A stretch of DNA of 64,000 nucleotides from DATFVA01 sp963764235 (GTDB taxonomy: Bacteria > Bacteroidota > Ignavibacteria > Ignavibacteriales > Ignavibacteriaceae): positions 310,001 to 374,000 of the forward strand of contig CAVXRO010000009.1 in NCBI GenBank assembly GCA_963764235.1, read 5' to 3'. Under the pieces are notes generated by a model that had not been told where the DNA came from, ran no database searches, and was given only the letters and a program-made list of their open reading frames with translations. Below are positions 1 through 8,897 of the stretch, one piece after another (position 1 is the stretch's first letter; each line of letters begins with the position of its first letter). The position numbers and the translations under genes were made by a program.

Positions 1-1837
1 TATAATTATTGTACAGAAAATCTTTCAGATCTTTTTCCCACGAAGGATAACTTTTGGATTCCTTCGCCGCATCAGGAAGATCAGCATATTTAATTTCTTT
101 TGCTGCTTCATTTGAAAGCTGCGCCAGATCTAAATCAACTTCAAAAGATGATTCCCAGTTTACAGGAATTGCTTCATCGGAAACAGAAGCAAGGAACATT
201 GATTCTTTATCCACATCAATCTTTGATTTCCGGTCGGAAAAAAGCATCTGTGTTTTTCCGATCATATAAGGAAGATAAGTGATGTCATTTGAATTTGTGT
301 TCTGCAGATTTCTCTTCAGAAAAGCCGGAGATACATTTGCGGGTAATACAGGCATTTGAGTATTTACTGAAGCAGCAGGAATTACAGGTTTTATTGCTTC
401 CTTAACCGGTTGAACAGGTGCAGCGTTTTCATCCGGTACTAATAATTTTAACTGGCTTTTTGTTAAGGGACCTCTCAGGTAGGATAATGCCCAGCGTGTT
501 TGGAAGATCTGGATATCATCCTGGTTAACATTATTCAAAAGAAAGACGCGTTTATCAAGATTCGCGATTATTTCCGAAATGGTTCTTCTGTCAAATGATT
601 TTCCGCTGGAAGAATTTGCACTCTCCAGTCCGTCTATTAGTCTTTCAATGTCTCTTTCGGTCTGAAGTCTTCCTATAAACCATGTTCCTGCATTGGATAA
701 ACTTTTATAATCAAGATCAACAGGATTCTGAGTTGCAAGCACGAGTCCCAACCCGAAAGCTCTTGCCTGTTTAAGTAATGTTAGAAAGACTCTTTTTGAA
801 GGCGGGTTGGCAACCGGCGGTATGTAACCGAATATCTCATCAACATAAAGCACAGCTCTAAGACTTGTAGTTCCGCTTTGTTTTCTCATCCAGCTTAACA
901 ACTGATTCAGAAAGAGAGTGGTAAAAAACATTCTTTCCGGATCAGTGAGATGAGCAGTATACATAATAGAAACCTTCGGTTTACCTGTTTCAGTAAAAAG
1001 AAGCTTATCGATTGATAAAGGTTCACCGGTTAACCAGGATTGAAAAGTGGGAGCAGAAAGAATATTGTTCAAAAGCATCGCAAGTTCAAATCTTTCTTTC
1101 TGCGGATAAAAGGCATCGATATCAAAAACTCCGACTTTTTTCATCGGCGGATTCTGGACACTTTGAATGAGCGAAGGCAGATCAAGACTCTGTTTATTGT
1201 TCCAGTAATACTGAAATATATTTGCAATTAAAATATGTTCCCTGCTTTTAATCGGATCAGCATCTATTCCAAGCAGACCAAGGATGCCTGAAGTCGTTGT
1301 TGTTATTTTTTCATTTAACAGATCCGGATCATCCAGTAAGCTTTCATCGGGAGCATCAAAAGAATTTAAAATTGACACCTGTTTTGCGGCGGAACTTCCG
1401 GGGGTATAAATTTCAAACTCTGCGGATGATTTCAATTTACTTATCCGCGAAGGATCCTGTCCCCAATCCTGCAGACCATTTCTCCACAGGTCAGCCTGTA
1501 ACTTTGCATAATCATATTCGGTCATATTTTTTCTTTCCGCATCGGATTTATTTATCCAGGGAAGAAAATCTTCAGGTTTCAAATCAGGAAATGTTAAAAG
1601 CAGATTTGTAATATCTCCCTTGGGATCAATAACCAGTGCGGGAATATTATCAATAACTGCTTCTTCAAGTAAAGAAATACATAAACCGGTTTTACCGCTG
1701 CCGGTCATCCCGACACAAACTGCATGAGTAGTTAAATCTTTAGACGGATAGAGCAGCAGATCATCAGTTAAGGATCTTTTTGAAGGATCGTAATTCTTAC
1801 CGAGGTAAAAAACACCGAGTTTTTCAAAGTCGACCAT
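1..1837 (-). CDS. HerA/DUF87-like ATP-binding protein (C-terminus beyond window)
   Basis: The minus-strand frame stays open from an ATG at 1837 to the window edge, about 612 codons, so the C-terminus is missing. The start is supported by an AGGGA motif about 7 bases upstream and by the P-loop lying near the N-terminus. The translation has a Walker A (GMTGSGKTG, near residue 45), then VIDPKGDI, a Walker B-like segment (AVLYVDEIFGYIPP) and LVLATQNPVDLDY. This combination is typical of HerA/VirB4-like ATPases of the DUF87/DUF853 group, often annotated as ATP-binding or helicase HerA-like proteins. The substrate is unknown; family members act on DNA or as unassigned motor ATPases. No HerA partner (NurA) is visible, so a role in end resection cannot be claimed. 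Confidence 0.8.
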   Translation of the reverse strand, partial: MVDFEKLGVFYLGKNYDPSKRSLTDDLLLYPSKDLTTHAVCVGMTGSGKTGLCISLLEEAVIDNIPALVIDPKGDITNLLLTFPDLKPEDFLPWINKSDAERKNMTEYDYAKLQADLWRNGLQDWGQDPSRISKLKSSAEFEIYTPGSSAAKQVSILNSFDAPDESLLDDPDLLNEKITTTTSGILGLLGIDADPIKSREHILIANIFQYYWNNKQSLDLPSLIQSVQNPPMKKVGVFDIDAFYPQKERFELAMLLNNILSAPTFQSWLTGEPLSIDKLLFTETGKPKVSIMYTAHLTDPERMFFTTLFLNQLLSWMRKQSGTTSLRAVLYVDEIFGYIPPVANPPSKRVFLTLLKQARAFGLGLVLATQNPVDLDYKSLSNAGTWFIGRLQTERDIERLIDGLESANSSSGKSFDRRTISEIIANLDKRVFLLNNVNQDDIQIFQTRWALSYLRGPLTKSQLKLLVPDENAAPVQPVKEAIKPVIPAASVNTQMPVLPANVSPAFLKRNLQNTNSNDITYLPYMIGKTQMLFSDRKSKIDVDKESMFLASVSDEAIPVNWESSFEVDLDLAQLSNEAAKEIKYADLPDAAKESKSYPSWEKDLKDFLYNNY

Positions 1838-1922
1838 TTCAGTTCCCTGTTTTTTAGTTATAAAATTCAGAAGTGAAGAAATCCGGACGAATAAAGATAT
1901 AACTAATTCTATTAATTTTGTA

Positions 1923-1955
1923 GGGCAGGGAGTCTGACAAACTTATCCCTGGCCC
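1923..1955 (-). terminator. possible hairpin terminator after the SDR gene
   Basis: GGGC-AGGGA (1923-1931) pairs with TCCCT-G-GCCC (1946-1955) around a loop of about 14 bases, with one bulge. It lies just past the stop of the SDR gene on the minus strand. No clear U-tract follows, so it may only be a transcript-end stabiliser. Confidence 0.35.
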
Positions 1956-1993
1956 CAGCTCACAGTGAACTATTGCTTAAGCTTCGGCGGGCA

Positions 1994-3439
1994 CTACTTA
2001 TTGTACTTTGATATATTCTCAGCCATTCCATCAAACACAAAATAATGAAATGGCAGCACTAAATACCAGTATAATCTTCCCAGCAATCCTTTTGGACGGA
2101 ATGTAGCGGTCTGCTGCAGGAATTCTCCTGTATCCTTTTTAACAATCTTAAACTCAAGCCAGGCCTCTCCCGGAAGTTTCATCTCTGCATAAAGCAGCAG
2201 CCGTCTGTTTTGTCTGTCTGCAGAAAGTACCCTCCAGAAATCAAGGGTATCCCCGGAATGTAAGGTGTTTGCGTTTGTCCTGCCCCGCCTTAATCCAACT
2301 CCACCCATAAGTTTATCCATAAAGCCCCGTATGACCCACAGCCAGTTGCCGTAATACCAGCCGCGAGCGCCGCCGATCGACCAGATGTTATTAAGAACTT
2401 TCTCTGCGGTGGTGGTGATGCGTTTTTCTCTTCTATCAACGAAACACCCATCGGATGGAACATTAATATGATTGAGCAGCAGGTTATCTGATGAACTTGA
2501 AACGAGGGAATCTTTCCAGCTTGATGCAACATCATTCTGTTCGATCCTTTGAAACGCATGGGTTACAGCTTCTTTATATGAAACGGGGGTAATACCGAGC
2601 ATTTTTTCAAGCACATTGTTTTCTGCAGTCACTTCAACTTTCATGCTGTTGACAAGATTTATTGCCAGTTTGTATGAAGTAGACGTAACAAAGTAAAGCC
2701 AGTAGGATGAAAGTCTTGGCGTCATTACCGGGACTGTAATAATTAACCTTTTTAGTCCGCGCACTGCGGCAAACTGAAGCAGCATCTCTTTGTATGTCAA
2801 TATATCAGGTCCGCCGATATCATACGATATATTAAAAGTTTCTTCCCTTAATAAAACACCCGAAAGGTATTCAAGTATGTTTCTTATTGAAATGGGCTGA
2901 TGCCTTGTATTAAGCCATTTGGGGGCTATCATCACCGGAAGCTTTTCTACAAGATCACGAATGATTTCAAATGATGCACTGCCTGAGCCGACAATAATCC
3001 CCGCCTTTAATGAAGTCAAAGGAATACTACTTTTCTTCAGTATCTCTTCAACTTTTTTTCTTGAAGACAGATGTCGGGACAGTTTTTCACCTTTTGTAAT
3101 ACCGCCTAGATAAATTATCTGCTTTGCGGAAGTCCCGCTCATCATTTTAATAAAATTGTTCGCTGTTATAACTTCAAGCTTTTCAAAGTCCTTAATATTT
3201 GAACTCATTGAGTGGATGAGATAATAAGCAGCATCAATATCTTTAATTATCCCGGTGGCGGCACTGTCTTTCAGAAAATCTACTTCTAACAGAGTAATAT
3301 CAGGATGATTATAAATCCCTTCGGAAGGGAACCTGTTTTTATCACGCACACAGCAGACAACCTGGTGTCTCTGTTGAAGCAGCACCGGAAGAAGTCTTTT
3401 GCCCACATACCCGGTCGCACCTGTCAATAGTATTTTCAT
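1994..3439 (-). CDS. SDR/NmrA-like NAD(P)-binding protein with DUF2867 C-terminus
   Basis: 481 residues. The N-terminus has the atypical short-chain dehydrogenase Rossmann motif TGATGYVG (residues 6-13) and the rest of an NmrA-like NAD(P)-binding fold (about 1-290). The C-terminal 150 residues match the DUF2867 pattern, including the WYYGNWLWVIRGFMDK and GLLGRLYWYLVLPFHYFVF segments. This two-domain arrangement is common in proteins annotated as SDR family oxidoreductases, and the substrate is not known. The tail has hydrophobic stretches that could contact membrane. The gene appears to stand alone. A perfect palindrome sits 12 bases before the start codon and could regulate it. The family call is firm; the function is unknown. 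Confidence 0.85.
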   Translation of the reverse strand: MKILLTGATGYVGKRLLPVLLQQRHQVVCCVRDKNRFPSEGIYNHPDITLLEVDFLKDSAATGIIKDIDAAYYLIHSMSSNIKDFEKLEVITANNFIKMMSGTSAKQIIYLGGITKGEKLSRHLSSRKKVEEILKKSSIPLTSLKAGIIVGSGSASFEIIRDLVEKLPVMIAPKWLNTRHQPISIRNILEYLSGVLLREETFNISYDIGGPDILTYKEMLLQFAAVRGLKRLIITVPVMTPRLSSYWLYFVTSTSYKLAINLVNSMKVEVTAENNVLEKMLGITPVSYKEAVTHAFQRIEQNDVASSWKDSLVSSSSDNLLLNHINVPSDGCFVDRREKRITTTAEKVLNNIWSIGGARGWYYGNWLWVIRGFMDKLMGGVGLRRGRTNANTLHSGDTLDFWRVLSADRQNRRLLLYAEMKLPGEAWLEFKIVKKDTGEFLQQTATFRPKGLLGRLYWYLVLPFHYFVFDGMAENISKYNK

Positions 3440-3450
3440 AAAACTTTCAG

Positions 3451-3467
3451 TGTTTAATCATTAAACA
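3451..3467 (-). promoter_or_regulatory. 17-bp perfect palindrome before the SDR gene
   Basis: TGTTTAAT-C-ATTAAACA is an 8+1+8 palindrome whose near edge is 12 bases upstream of the SDR start codon. Its size and place suit a dimeric repressor site over a promoter or leader. No matching regulator gene is adjacent, so the role is inference. Confidence 0.35.
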
Positions 3468-3568
3468 TATAAAATGGCCGGATAATTCCCCTGAACCAGG
3501 GCCAAATGATTCCCTGATATGCTGGTTACTTAAAAGATTTTGAAATTCCTGTTTTACGGAGCAGCTGT

Positions 3569-4552
3569 TTACTGCTTGTGCAGAAAGTCTTCTATAGTCT
3601 TTATAAACATATCGGGCTGATCTACAAAAGTCATATGACCGCTCTGCGGGAATATAACCAGCTTTGAACCGGGGATTTTTGCATGCATTTCTTCTGACAA
3701 CGAAGGAGCGCATTCATCATGATCGCCGCAATTGACGAGTGTCGGAACTTTAATAGTATGAAGCCGATCAACATATTCAACGGATTTCAGGTTTCCGTCA
3801 ATTACGTACTCACCATTTGAACCCCACATCTCACGGTAAAGATCCCACGCGAATCCTTCGCTTGCAGGATCATATGAGGGATCAGGTCTGCGCTGATAAA
3901 GATATGGGAAATAACCTTCACCCCAGGCAGCTTTCATATATTCGGCCGTATACCGGTTTTGTTCATATGGTAAACCATGTCCGTACAGCCCTTCGCTTTC
4001 CATTTTATTTATACGCTCGCGGAGTTCGGCCGGCATATTTTCCTTTATCTTATCGAAAACCTTGTTCATCTCCGAAGTACTTGGGAAAGTGCTACACAGA
4101 ATAAGATGGGATAAATTCTCCTGATACTTAAGAGCATATGCCTGGGCGAGTACACCGCCGAACGAATGCCCCAGCAGGTTAATCTTACCAAGTCCCAGAG
4201 CTTTTCTTACCGCTTCCAAGTCCTCGACCATATTTTCAACTGTATACAGTTTAACATCTTCAAGCTGCTCAGACTTGCCTGAACCCCGCTCATCAATAAA
4301 GATCAAACGGTTATGCCGTGCAAGCGGAATAAGGTATGGAAGGAAGTAATCGTGGGAAGCGCCCGGACCCCCGTGAACAATCATCAGCGGCTCACCCCTC
4401 CCGAATTCCTCATACCATATCATTACTCCATCAGCATCAACGTAACCCTGTGTTATCTGGTAATCATTCGGGCCGGCTGATGGTAATTGCTGGGCTGAAA
4501 GAAAGGTTGTAGCTAATACTAAAAATATTAATGTACTAAGTAAGCGGTTCAT
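3569..4552 (-). CDS. secreted alpha/beta hydrolase, proline iminopeptidase-like
   Basis: Read from the ATG at 4552, preceded by GGGAG, rather than the further-upstream ATG at 4576. This start exposes a signal peptide (MNRLLSTLIFLVLATTFLSA). About 327 residues. The family signatures are HGGPGASHDYF (oxyanion-hole loop), DERGSGKS, the nucleophile elbow GHSFGG, and a late GDHDE and SGHM supplying the Asp and His of the triad. These fit the proline iminopeptidase/tricorn-interacting factor F1 group, which removes N-terminal residues from peptides. The signal peptide suggests periplasmic peptide scavenging, perhaps alongside the tricorn-like protease at 8898. Substrate specificity cannot be read from sequence. 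Confidence 0.85.
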   Translation of the reverse strand: MNRLLSTLIFLVLATTFLSAQQLPSAGPNDYQITQGYVDADGVMIWYEEFGRGEPLMIVHGGPGASHDYFLPYLIPLARHNRLIFIDERGSGKSEQLEDVKLYTVENMVEDLEAVRKALGLGKINLLGHSFGGVLAQAYALKYQENLSHLILCSTFPSTSEMNKVFDKIKENMPAELRERINKMESEGLYGHGLPYEQNRYTAEYMKAAWGEGYFPYLYQRRPDPSYDPASEGFAWDLYREMWGSNGEYVIDGNLKSVEYVDRLHTIKVPTLVNCGDHDECAPSLSEEMHAKIPGSKLVIFPQSGHMTFVDQPDMFIKTIEDFLHKQ

Positions 4553-4662
4553 AATAATTCTCCCATAAATGTACACCGGTAAATTACTAAAAAGTACAGG
4601 ACCATTAAATAAATTAAACCCGCCCGCGATCAGCAGGCGGATACCAACTCAGGAGAGAAATA

Positions 4663-5226
4663 TTACATGGCCGGCCAGAGCCAGCCGAATACTCCCGCAG
4701 TAAAGAGTGCATAAATAAATCCGTCAAACATAGATTTGATAGTAGCGCTCCAGCTTTTCCTGAACCAGATACTATCCTGCATAAGAGCAAGGCTGTAGCC
4801 AGAGAAAGACACCGCGCCGGCAAAACGGAACACTGCAAGGTAATCGGCTCCTGCAGCGACTGCATGGCTAGTTATATATGCAGCAAAAATGCCGATAATC
4901 AAGCAGTACACAAACCAGAGAAACAGACTCGAACCCATAGTCATTTCCCCTGGAAGGAGAACCGTTGTAATGAGCACGGGACCCTTATTCATCTTATCCC
5001 TGAATTGCTCGGATCTTCTTTCTTTAGCTTCCGCGGAATAAGGAACCATATAATCTCCGGGGGGAGTATTATATTTGCGGAGATCCTCCATGATATTATC
5101 CTCGGACGGAAGCTTTTTATAATCCGAATTATGGTAGGTAAAAACCATATGAAGAACGGAACTTATAATAAAAACAACAACGGCAGAAAGCAGAATCGGA
5201 AGCCAGAGCGAAACAATTGAAACCAT
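4663..5226 (-). CDS. conserved hypothetical membrane protein
   Basis: 187 residues with about four predicted membrane segments: one near residues 5-29, then three in the second half (about 100-122, 127-150, 165-185). A soluble loop between segments one and two carries the PPGDYMVPYS motif and a charged stretch. I recognise it only as a conserved membrane protein of unknown function. It is divergent from the TonB receptor gene. TTTCCTCCAG on the plus strand just past 5226 gives a good ribosome-binding site for the ATG. Confidence 0.7.
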   Translation of the reverse strand: MVSIVSLWLPILLSAVVVFIISSVLHMVFTYHNSDYKKLPSEDNIMEDLRKYNTPPGDYMVPYSAEAKERRSEQFRDKMNKGPVLITTVLLPGEMTMGSSLFLWFVYCLIIGIFAAYITSHAVAAGADYLAVFRFAGAVSFSGYSLALMQDSIWFRKSWSATIKSMFDGFIYALFTAGVFGWLWPAM

Positions 5227-5416
5227 ATTATTTCCTCCAGTAATTAAAAATTGTATTAATTAGCCCTCAGAACAAGATACGCAAATTTCAAGCTTACCTG
5301 CAAAGAAAAAAGGTTAATCATTACAGCTGTCTTAATTCACCCCGGTTACAGATAAATCCTTCTAAGATGAACTTTTTGTAAGTTTGAAATGTTATTCGGG
5401 GAAAAACCGGGAATAA

Positions 5417-7696
5417 ATGAAAAAGTTAGGAATTGTTTTATTCATAATTATATCAACATCTTTAACCTGGGCCCAGGATGAAAAGGGATCCATTTACGGG
5501 AAGGTTGTTGATGCAGTCAGCAATCAGCCCCTTATAGGGGTTAATGTTATCCTTGAGGGTACCAATTTCGGAGCGGCAACTGACCTCGAAGGACACTATG
5601 AGATTAAGGGGGTGCCCGTAAATACCTACAGAATAAAAGCTTCAATTATCGGCTATGCTTCCAAAACAAAGACCGATATTGTTGTACGCTCTTCAAAACC
5701 TGCCGAGGTGGATTTCAGTCTTACCGAGGAAGCCATTAAACTACAAGATATAACCATAGAATCAGGATATTTTTCAAAATCACCTACAGAGATTATCAGC
5801 ACAAGAAGCTTTGGTTATGAAGAAATAAGGAGAGCGCCGGGAGGCTTTGAGGATGTTATCAGGGCTTTGTCTGTACTTCCGGGGGTTGCACAGGCTGATC
5901 CGGGAAGGAATGATCTTATAGTCCGCGGCGGGGCGCCTTCAGAGAACTTATACATTGTCGACGGTATAGAAATACCGAATATCAATCACTTCGGAACACA
6001 GGGTGCCGCGGGAGGACCCTTAAGCTATATAAATCTTGATTACGTGAAAGAGACTACTTTTTCGACCGGAGGATTTTCAGCCGAATACGGAGATAGGCTT
6101 TCGTCGGTACTGAAAATAGACCTCAGAAAAGGACGTGAAGACCGTGTCGGCGGAAAAGCCACGGTTTCAGCTTCCCAGTTCGGCCTGAACCTGGAGGGTC
6201 CGTTCGGGAAAGATAATAATTTTATTTTCTCGGCACGAAGAAGCTACCTGGATTTTATTTTCAAGGCAGCCGGATTCGGATTTGTTCCAGAATATTATGA
6301 CGTCATAACTAAAGCAGATTTTAAACTGGACAATTCGAACAGCATCTCCTATCTGTTTGTCGGGGCTTTTGATAATGTAAAGTACTTTAATGAGACGGCC
6401 GATCAGCGGTTTGATAACTCGAGGATACTCGGAAGCGATCAGACACAGTATGCAACAGGGTTAAGTTATCAACATCTCATCAGCAGCGGCTTCTTTAATA
6501 TTACCCTCAGCAGAACATTTGTTGATTATAATACTCTTCAGAGGGACAGTCTTCTTAACCCCATTTTTAAAAGTATTTCCAGGGAGCAGGAAAATTCCCT
6601 CAAGGGAGATCTTGTATATAAGGTATCATCATCTACCGAGATCACTGCGGGGTTAATGGGAAAGCTCATAAAGTTTAATGCTGATGTACTTCTTCCCGGA
6701 TTCGTTACATCTTTTGGAGATACCCTGCCTATAAATTCCCTTGATGATAAGGACGTATATTATAAAGGCTCCGTTTATGTCAATCTCAATCATTTATTCT
6801 TTGACAGGCTGAAGACAAATATCGGATTTCGTTTGGATTATTTTAGTCCCCTTGAAAAGAAGTTTTACATCTCGCCGAGAATTTCGGCTTCTTACAATCT
6901 CACCGACCTTATATCATTGAATGCTGCAGGCGGAATTTATTATCAGTCCCCTTCTTATGTATGGCTTGCACCGGATCAGAACAAAAGCAGCCTGAAGGAT
7001 ATAAGGGCAGATCATCTCGTGCTGGGGATAGATCATCTGATAAGGAAGGATGCGATAGTAAAACTTGAAGGGTTTTACAAATGGTACGGGGATTATCCCA
7101 CAAGCCTGGTAAGACCATATCTGATCCTGGCAAACACAGGTGCTGGGTTCGCCGGTTCTGATGATAACTTTTCATCTCTGGGATTAGAACCCCTTACCGA
7201 CAAAGGGAAAGGCATCAGCCGCGGGATTGAACTTTCTGCTCAGAAAAAGTTATCCGAAATCCCGTTTTATGGAATATTGAGTATGACCTACAGCGAAACA
7301 AGGTTCACACCACTGGATGGGATTACACGTCCCGGAGCCTATGACCAGAAATGGATTTTAAACCTGAGCGGAGGTTATAAATTCAATGAAAAATGGGAAG
7401 CGAGTATGAAATTCAGGTTTTCATCCGGCAGTCCCTATACACCTTTTGAATCCGACGGCAGACAGCTGGTTTCAAATTACTTAAGTATGTATCATGAACC
7501 CCTGCACAGTCTTGATGTACGGGTTGACAGAAGGTGGTATTTCAGCAGTCTGACACTGATTACTTATGTTGATATTCAAAATATTTACAACAACAAAAGG
7601 TCTAATTCGATCCGCTGGAATCCGAGAACCCAGAAAGCCCAAAAGGGTGAGTCAATCGGTATTCTTCCTTCAATCGGTGTAAGCCTGGAATTTTAA
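5417..7696 (+). CDS. TonB-dependent outer-membrane receptor with CarboxypepD_reg-like domain
   Basis: 759 residues. A signal peptide (cleavage near the WAQ of residues 18-20) is followed by a carboxypeptidase regulatory-like beta-sandwich (about 24-105, GSIYGKVVDAVSNQPLIGVNVILEG). A plug domain (about 115-240) contains the LPGVAQADPGRNDLIVRGG segment, and the rest is a beta-barrel ending in an aromatic residue (GVSLEF). It would import a scarce ligand across the outer membrane using TonB energy. The absence of a SusD partner argues against a classic glycan-utilisation locus. GGGAATAA lies just before the ATG. The ligand is unknown. Confidence 0.9.
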   Translation: MKKLGIVLFIIISTSLTWAQDEKGSIYGKVVDAVSNQPLIGVNVILEGTNFGAATDLEGHYEIKGVPVNTYRIKASIIGYASKTKTDIVVRSSKPAEVDFSLTEEAIKLQDITIESGYFSKSPTEIISTRSFGYEEIRRAPGGFEDVIRALSVLPGVAQADPGRNDLIVRGGAPSENLYIVDGIEIPNINHFGTQGAAGGPLSYINLDYVKETTFSTGGFSAEYGDRLSSVLKIDLRKGREDRVGGKATVSASQFGLNLEGPFGKDNNFIFSARRSYLDFIFKAAGFGFVPEYYDVITKADFKLDNSNSISYLFVGAFDNVKYFNETADQRFDNSRILGSDQTQYATGLSYQHLISSGFFNITLSRTFVDYNTLQRDSLLNPIFKSISREQENSLKGDLVYKVSSSTEITAGLMGKLIKFNADVLLPGFVTSFGDTLPINSLDDKDVYYKGSVYVNLNHLFFDRLKTNIGFRLDYFSPLEKKFYISPRISASYNLTDLISLNAAGGIYYQSPSYVWLAPDQNKSSLKDIRADHLVLGIDHLIRKDAIVKLEGFYKWYGDYPTSLVRPYLILANTGAGFAGSDDNFSSLGLEPLTDKGKGISRGIELSAQKKLSEIPFYGILSMTYSETRFTPLDGITRPGAYDQKWILNLSGGYKFNEKWEASMKFRFSSGSPYTPFESDGRQLVSNYLSMYHEPLHSLDVRVDRRWYFSSLTLITYVDIQNIYNNKRSNSIRWNPRTQKAQKGESIGILPSIGVSLEF

Positions 7697-7731
7697 TCGC
7701 CTTCAAAAATAATTACATCTTAAACCGTCTA

Positions 7732-7764
7732 AGGCTGCTTTGAAGCTGAAGCTCCAGGCAGCCT
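7732..7764. terminator. weak bidirectional hairpin between convergent genes
   Basis: AGGCTGC (7732-7738) can pair with GCAGCCT (7758-7764) across a 19-base loop. It lies between the convergent ends of the TonB receptor and the secreted protein gene. There is no strong T-run. Confidence 0.3.
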
Positions 7765-7780
7765 ATTACTGCGGCAGTCC

Positions 7781-8566
7781 TCATTTACTTTTTACATAAC
7801 TAAGGTCGGGTCGTGTGTGTCCGTTTTTATGTTCAAAGTGGTCAAGCATCGACATCATCTGCTGCCATAGTTCATCCCCGTCTTTTCCCATCGCTGCGTT
7901 ATCTTTATCCATCTGCTGATAAAATGACACAGCATCTTTTGCAAGTGTGGTAACTACTATCAGGTTGTCGTTCTCCCCCATATCAGCCAGCCAGACAGTA
8001 TAGGGAGTGGTGATTTTTTTATCCTCATTTAGTTTTTTGAATTTGGCACCGAGTTTCAGTACATCCTGCATTTTACCCGGTTTAACAAGGTAATAATCCC
8101 AGTGAATAAAATTCTCTTTGGTCATATCCAGACCCATGTCCTGAACGGAGCCATATGAGAGGGAATTCGAACGTTTGAATACAAGTTCGCGTACAGACGC
8201 AATTGCTTCGGCATTTTCCGACATCACCTTGTTCATCTTATCTTTGTCCGTTTTCGACATCATATCATTAAAAGCAGCCGACAATTTGTCGATATCACCG
8301 TAATTATTAAGCGGAACAAGGTAATAAAAGTGAAGATCATCAGTTTGCGAACATCTTATCCACGGCACATCAAGTTTTGAATCCATCATCATCTGGGTGA
8401 AATCCTTTGATGTACTGTTATACTGATCCATCTTATCTATTCTAGCAACTTCTTCGTGTATATAGAACAATGGATCAGCCGGCTGTTCCTGCGCAATGCC
8501 TGATACCGTATATATGGAAATGAAAAGACTAAAAAGAAATAAGGCATAAAAGTGCGATACTTTCAT
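7781..8566 (-). CDS. secreted protein of unknown function
   Basis: 261 residues with an N-terminal signal peptide (hydrophobic core LFLFSLFISIYTV, cleavage near IAQEQ). The mature part is charged, with no recognised catalytic motif. It contains two internally similar stretches, one around YYLVPLNNYGDIDKLS and one around YYLVKPGKMQDVLKLG. That suggests a duplicated domain resembling a dimeric alpha/beta-barrel fold, but this is a guess. The start is supported by an excellent AGGAGGATACT leader. It is divergent from the tricorn-like protease gene. Confidence 0.7.
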   Translation of the reverse strand: MKVSHFYALFLFSLFISIYTVSGIAQEQPADPLFYIHEEVARIDKMDQYNSTSKDFTQMMMDSKLDVPWIRCSQTDDLHFYYLVPLNNYGDIDKLSAAFNDMMSKTDKDKMNKVMSENAEAIASVRELVFKRSNSLSYGSVQDMGLDMTKENFIHWDYYLVKPGKMQDVLKLGAKFKKLNEDKKITTPYTVWLADMGENDNLIVVTTLAKDAVSFYQQMDKDNAAMGKDGDELWQQMMSMLDHFEHKNGHTRPDLSYVKSK

Positions 8567-8897
8567 AGTATCCTCCTGGGGATTTATTTAGAAAATAGTT
8601 TAATAGGGAATAGGTGTGGAAAGAACTTAAGGCTCGAAATCCTTATTGTCAATCATTTTTTCCGATTTTTCCGGAATAGGTGATATTTGATTCTCCAGGT
8701 TTTTACCGGTTCGATTTTTACGGAATTTAAATACCGCAATTCTTAAATTTGATCCCGGTTTTATTAAAAACTTTTATTTTACCGTTCATAACATTTTTTT
8801 TGAATCACAGTTCGGGGGGCTCTAATTTGTTTTATTGTTAAATTATAGAAATATCGACCTATCAAATTTCATATCTACAACAAAAATCAGGAAAATT
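8567..8897. promoter_or_regulatory. divergent intergenic region, no defined site
   Basis: About 330 AT-rich bases between the divergent secreted-protein and tricorn-like genes. It must hold promoters for both. A TTTG followed 20 bases later by TAATTTG (about 8808-8837) loosely resembles the Bacteroidetes -33/-7 promoter, but the match is imperfect. I see no RNA gene or repeat. Confidence 0.3.
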
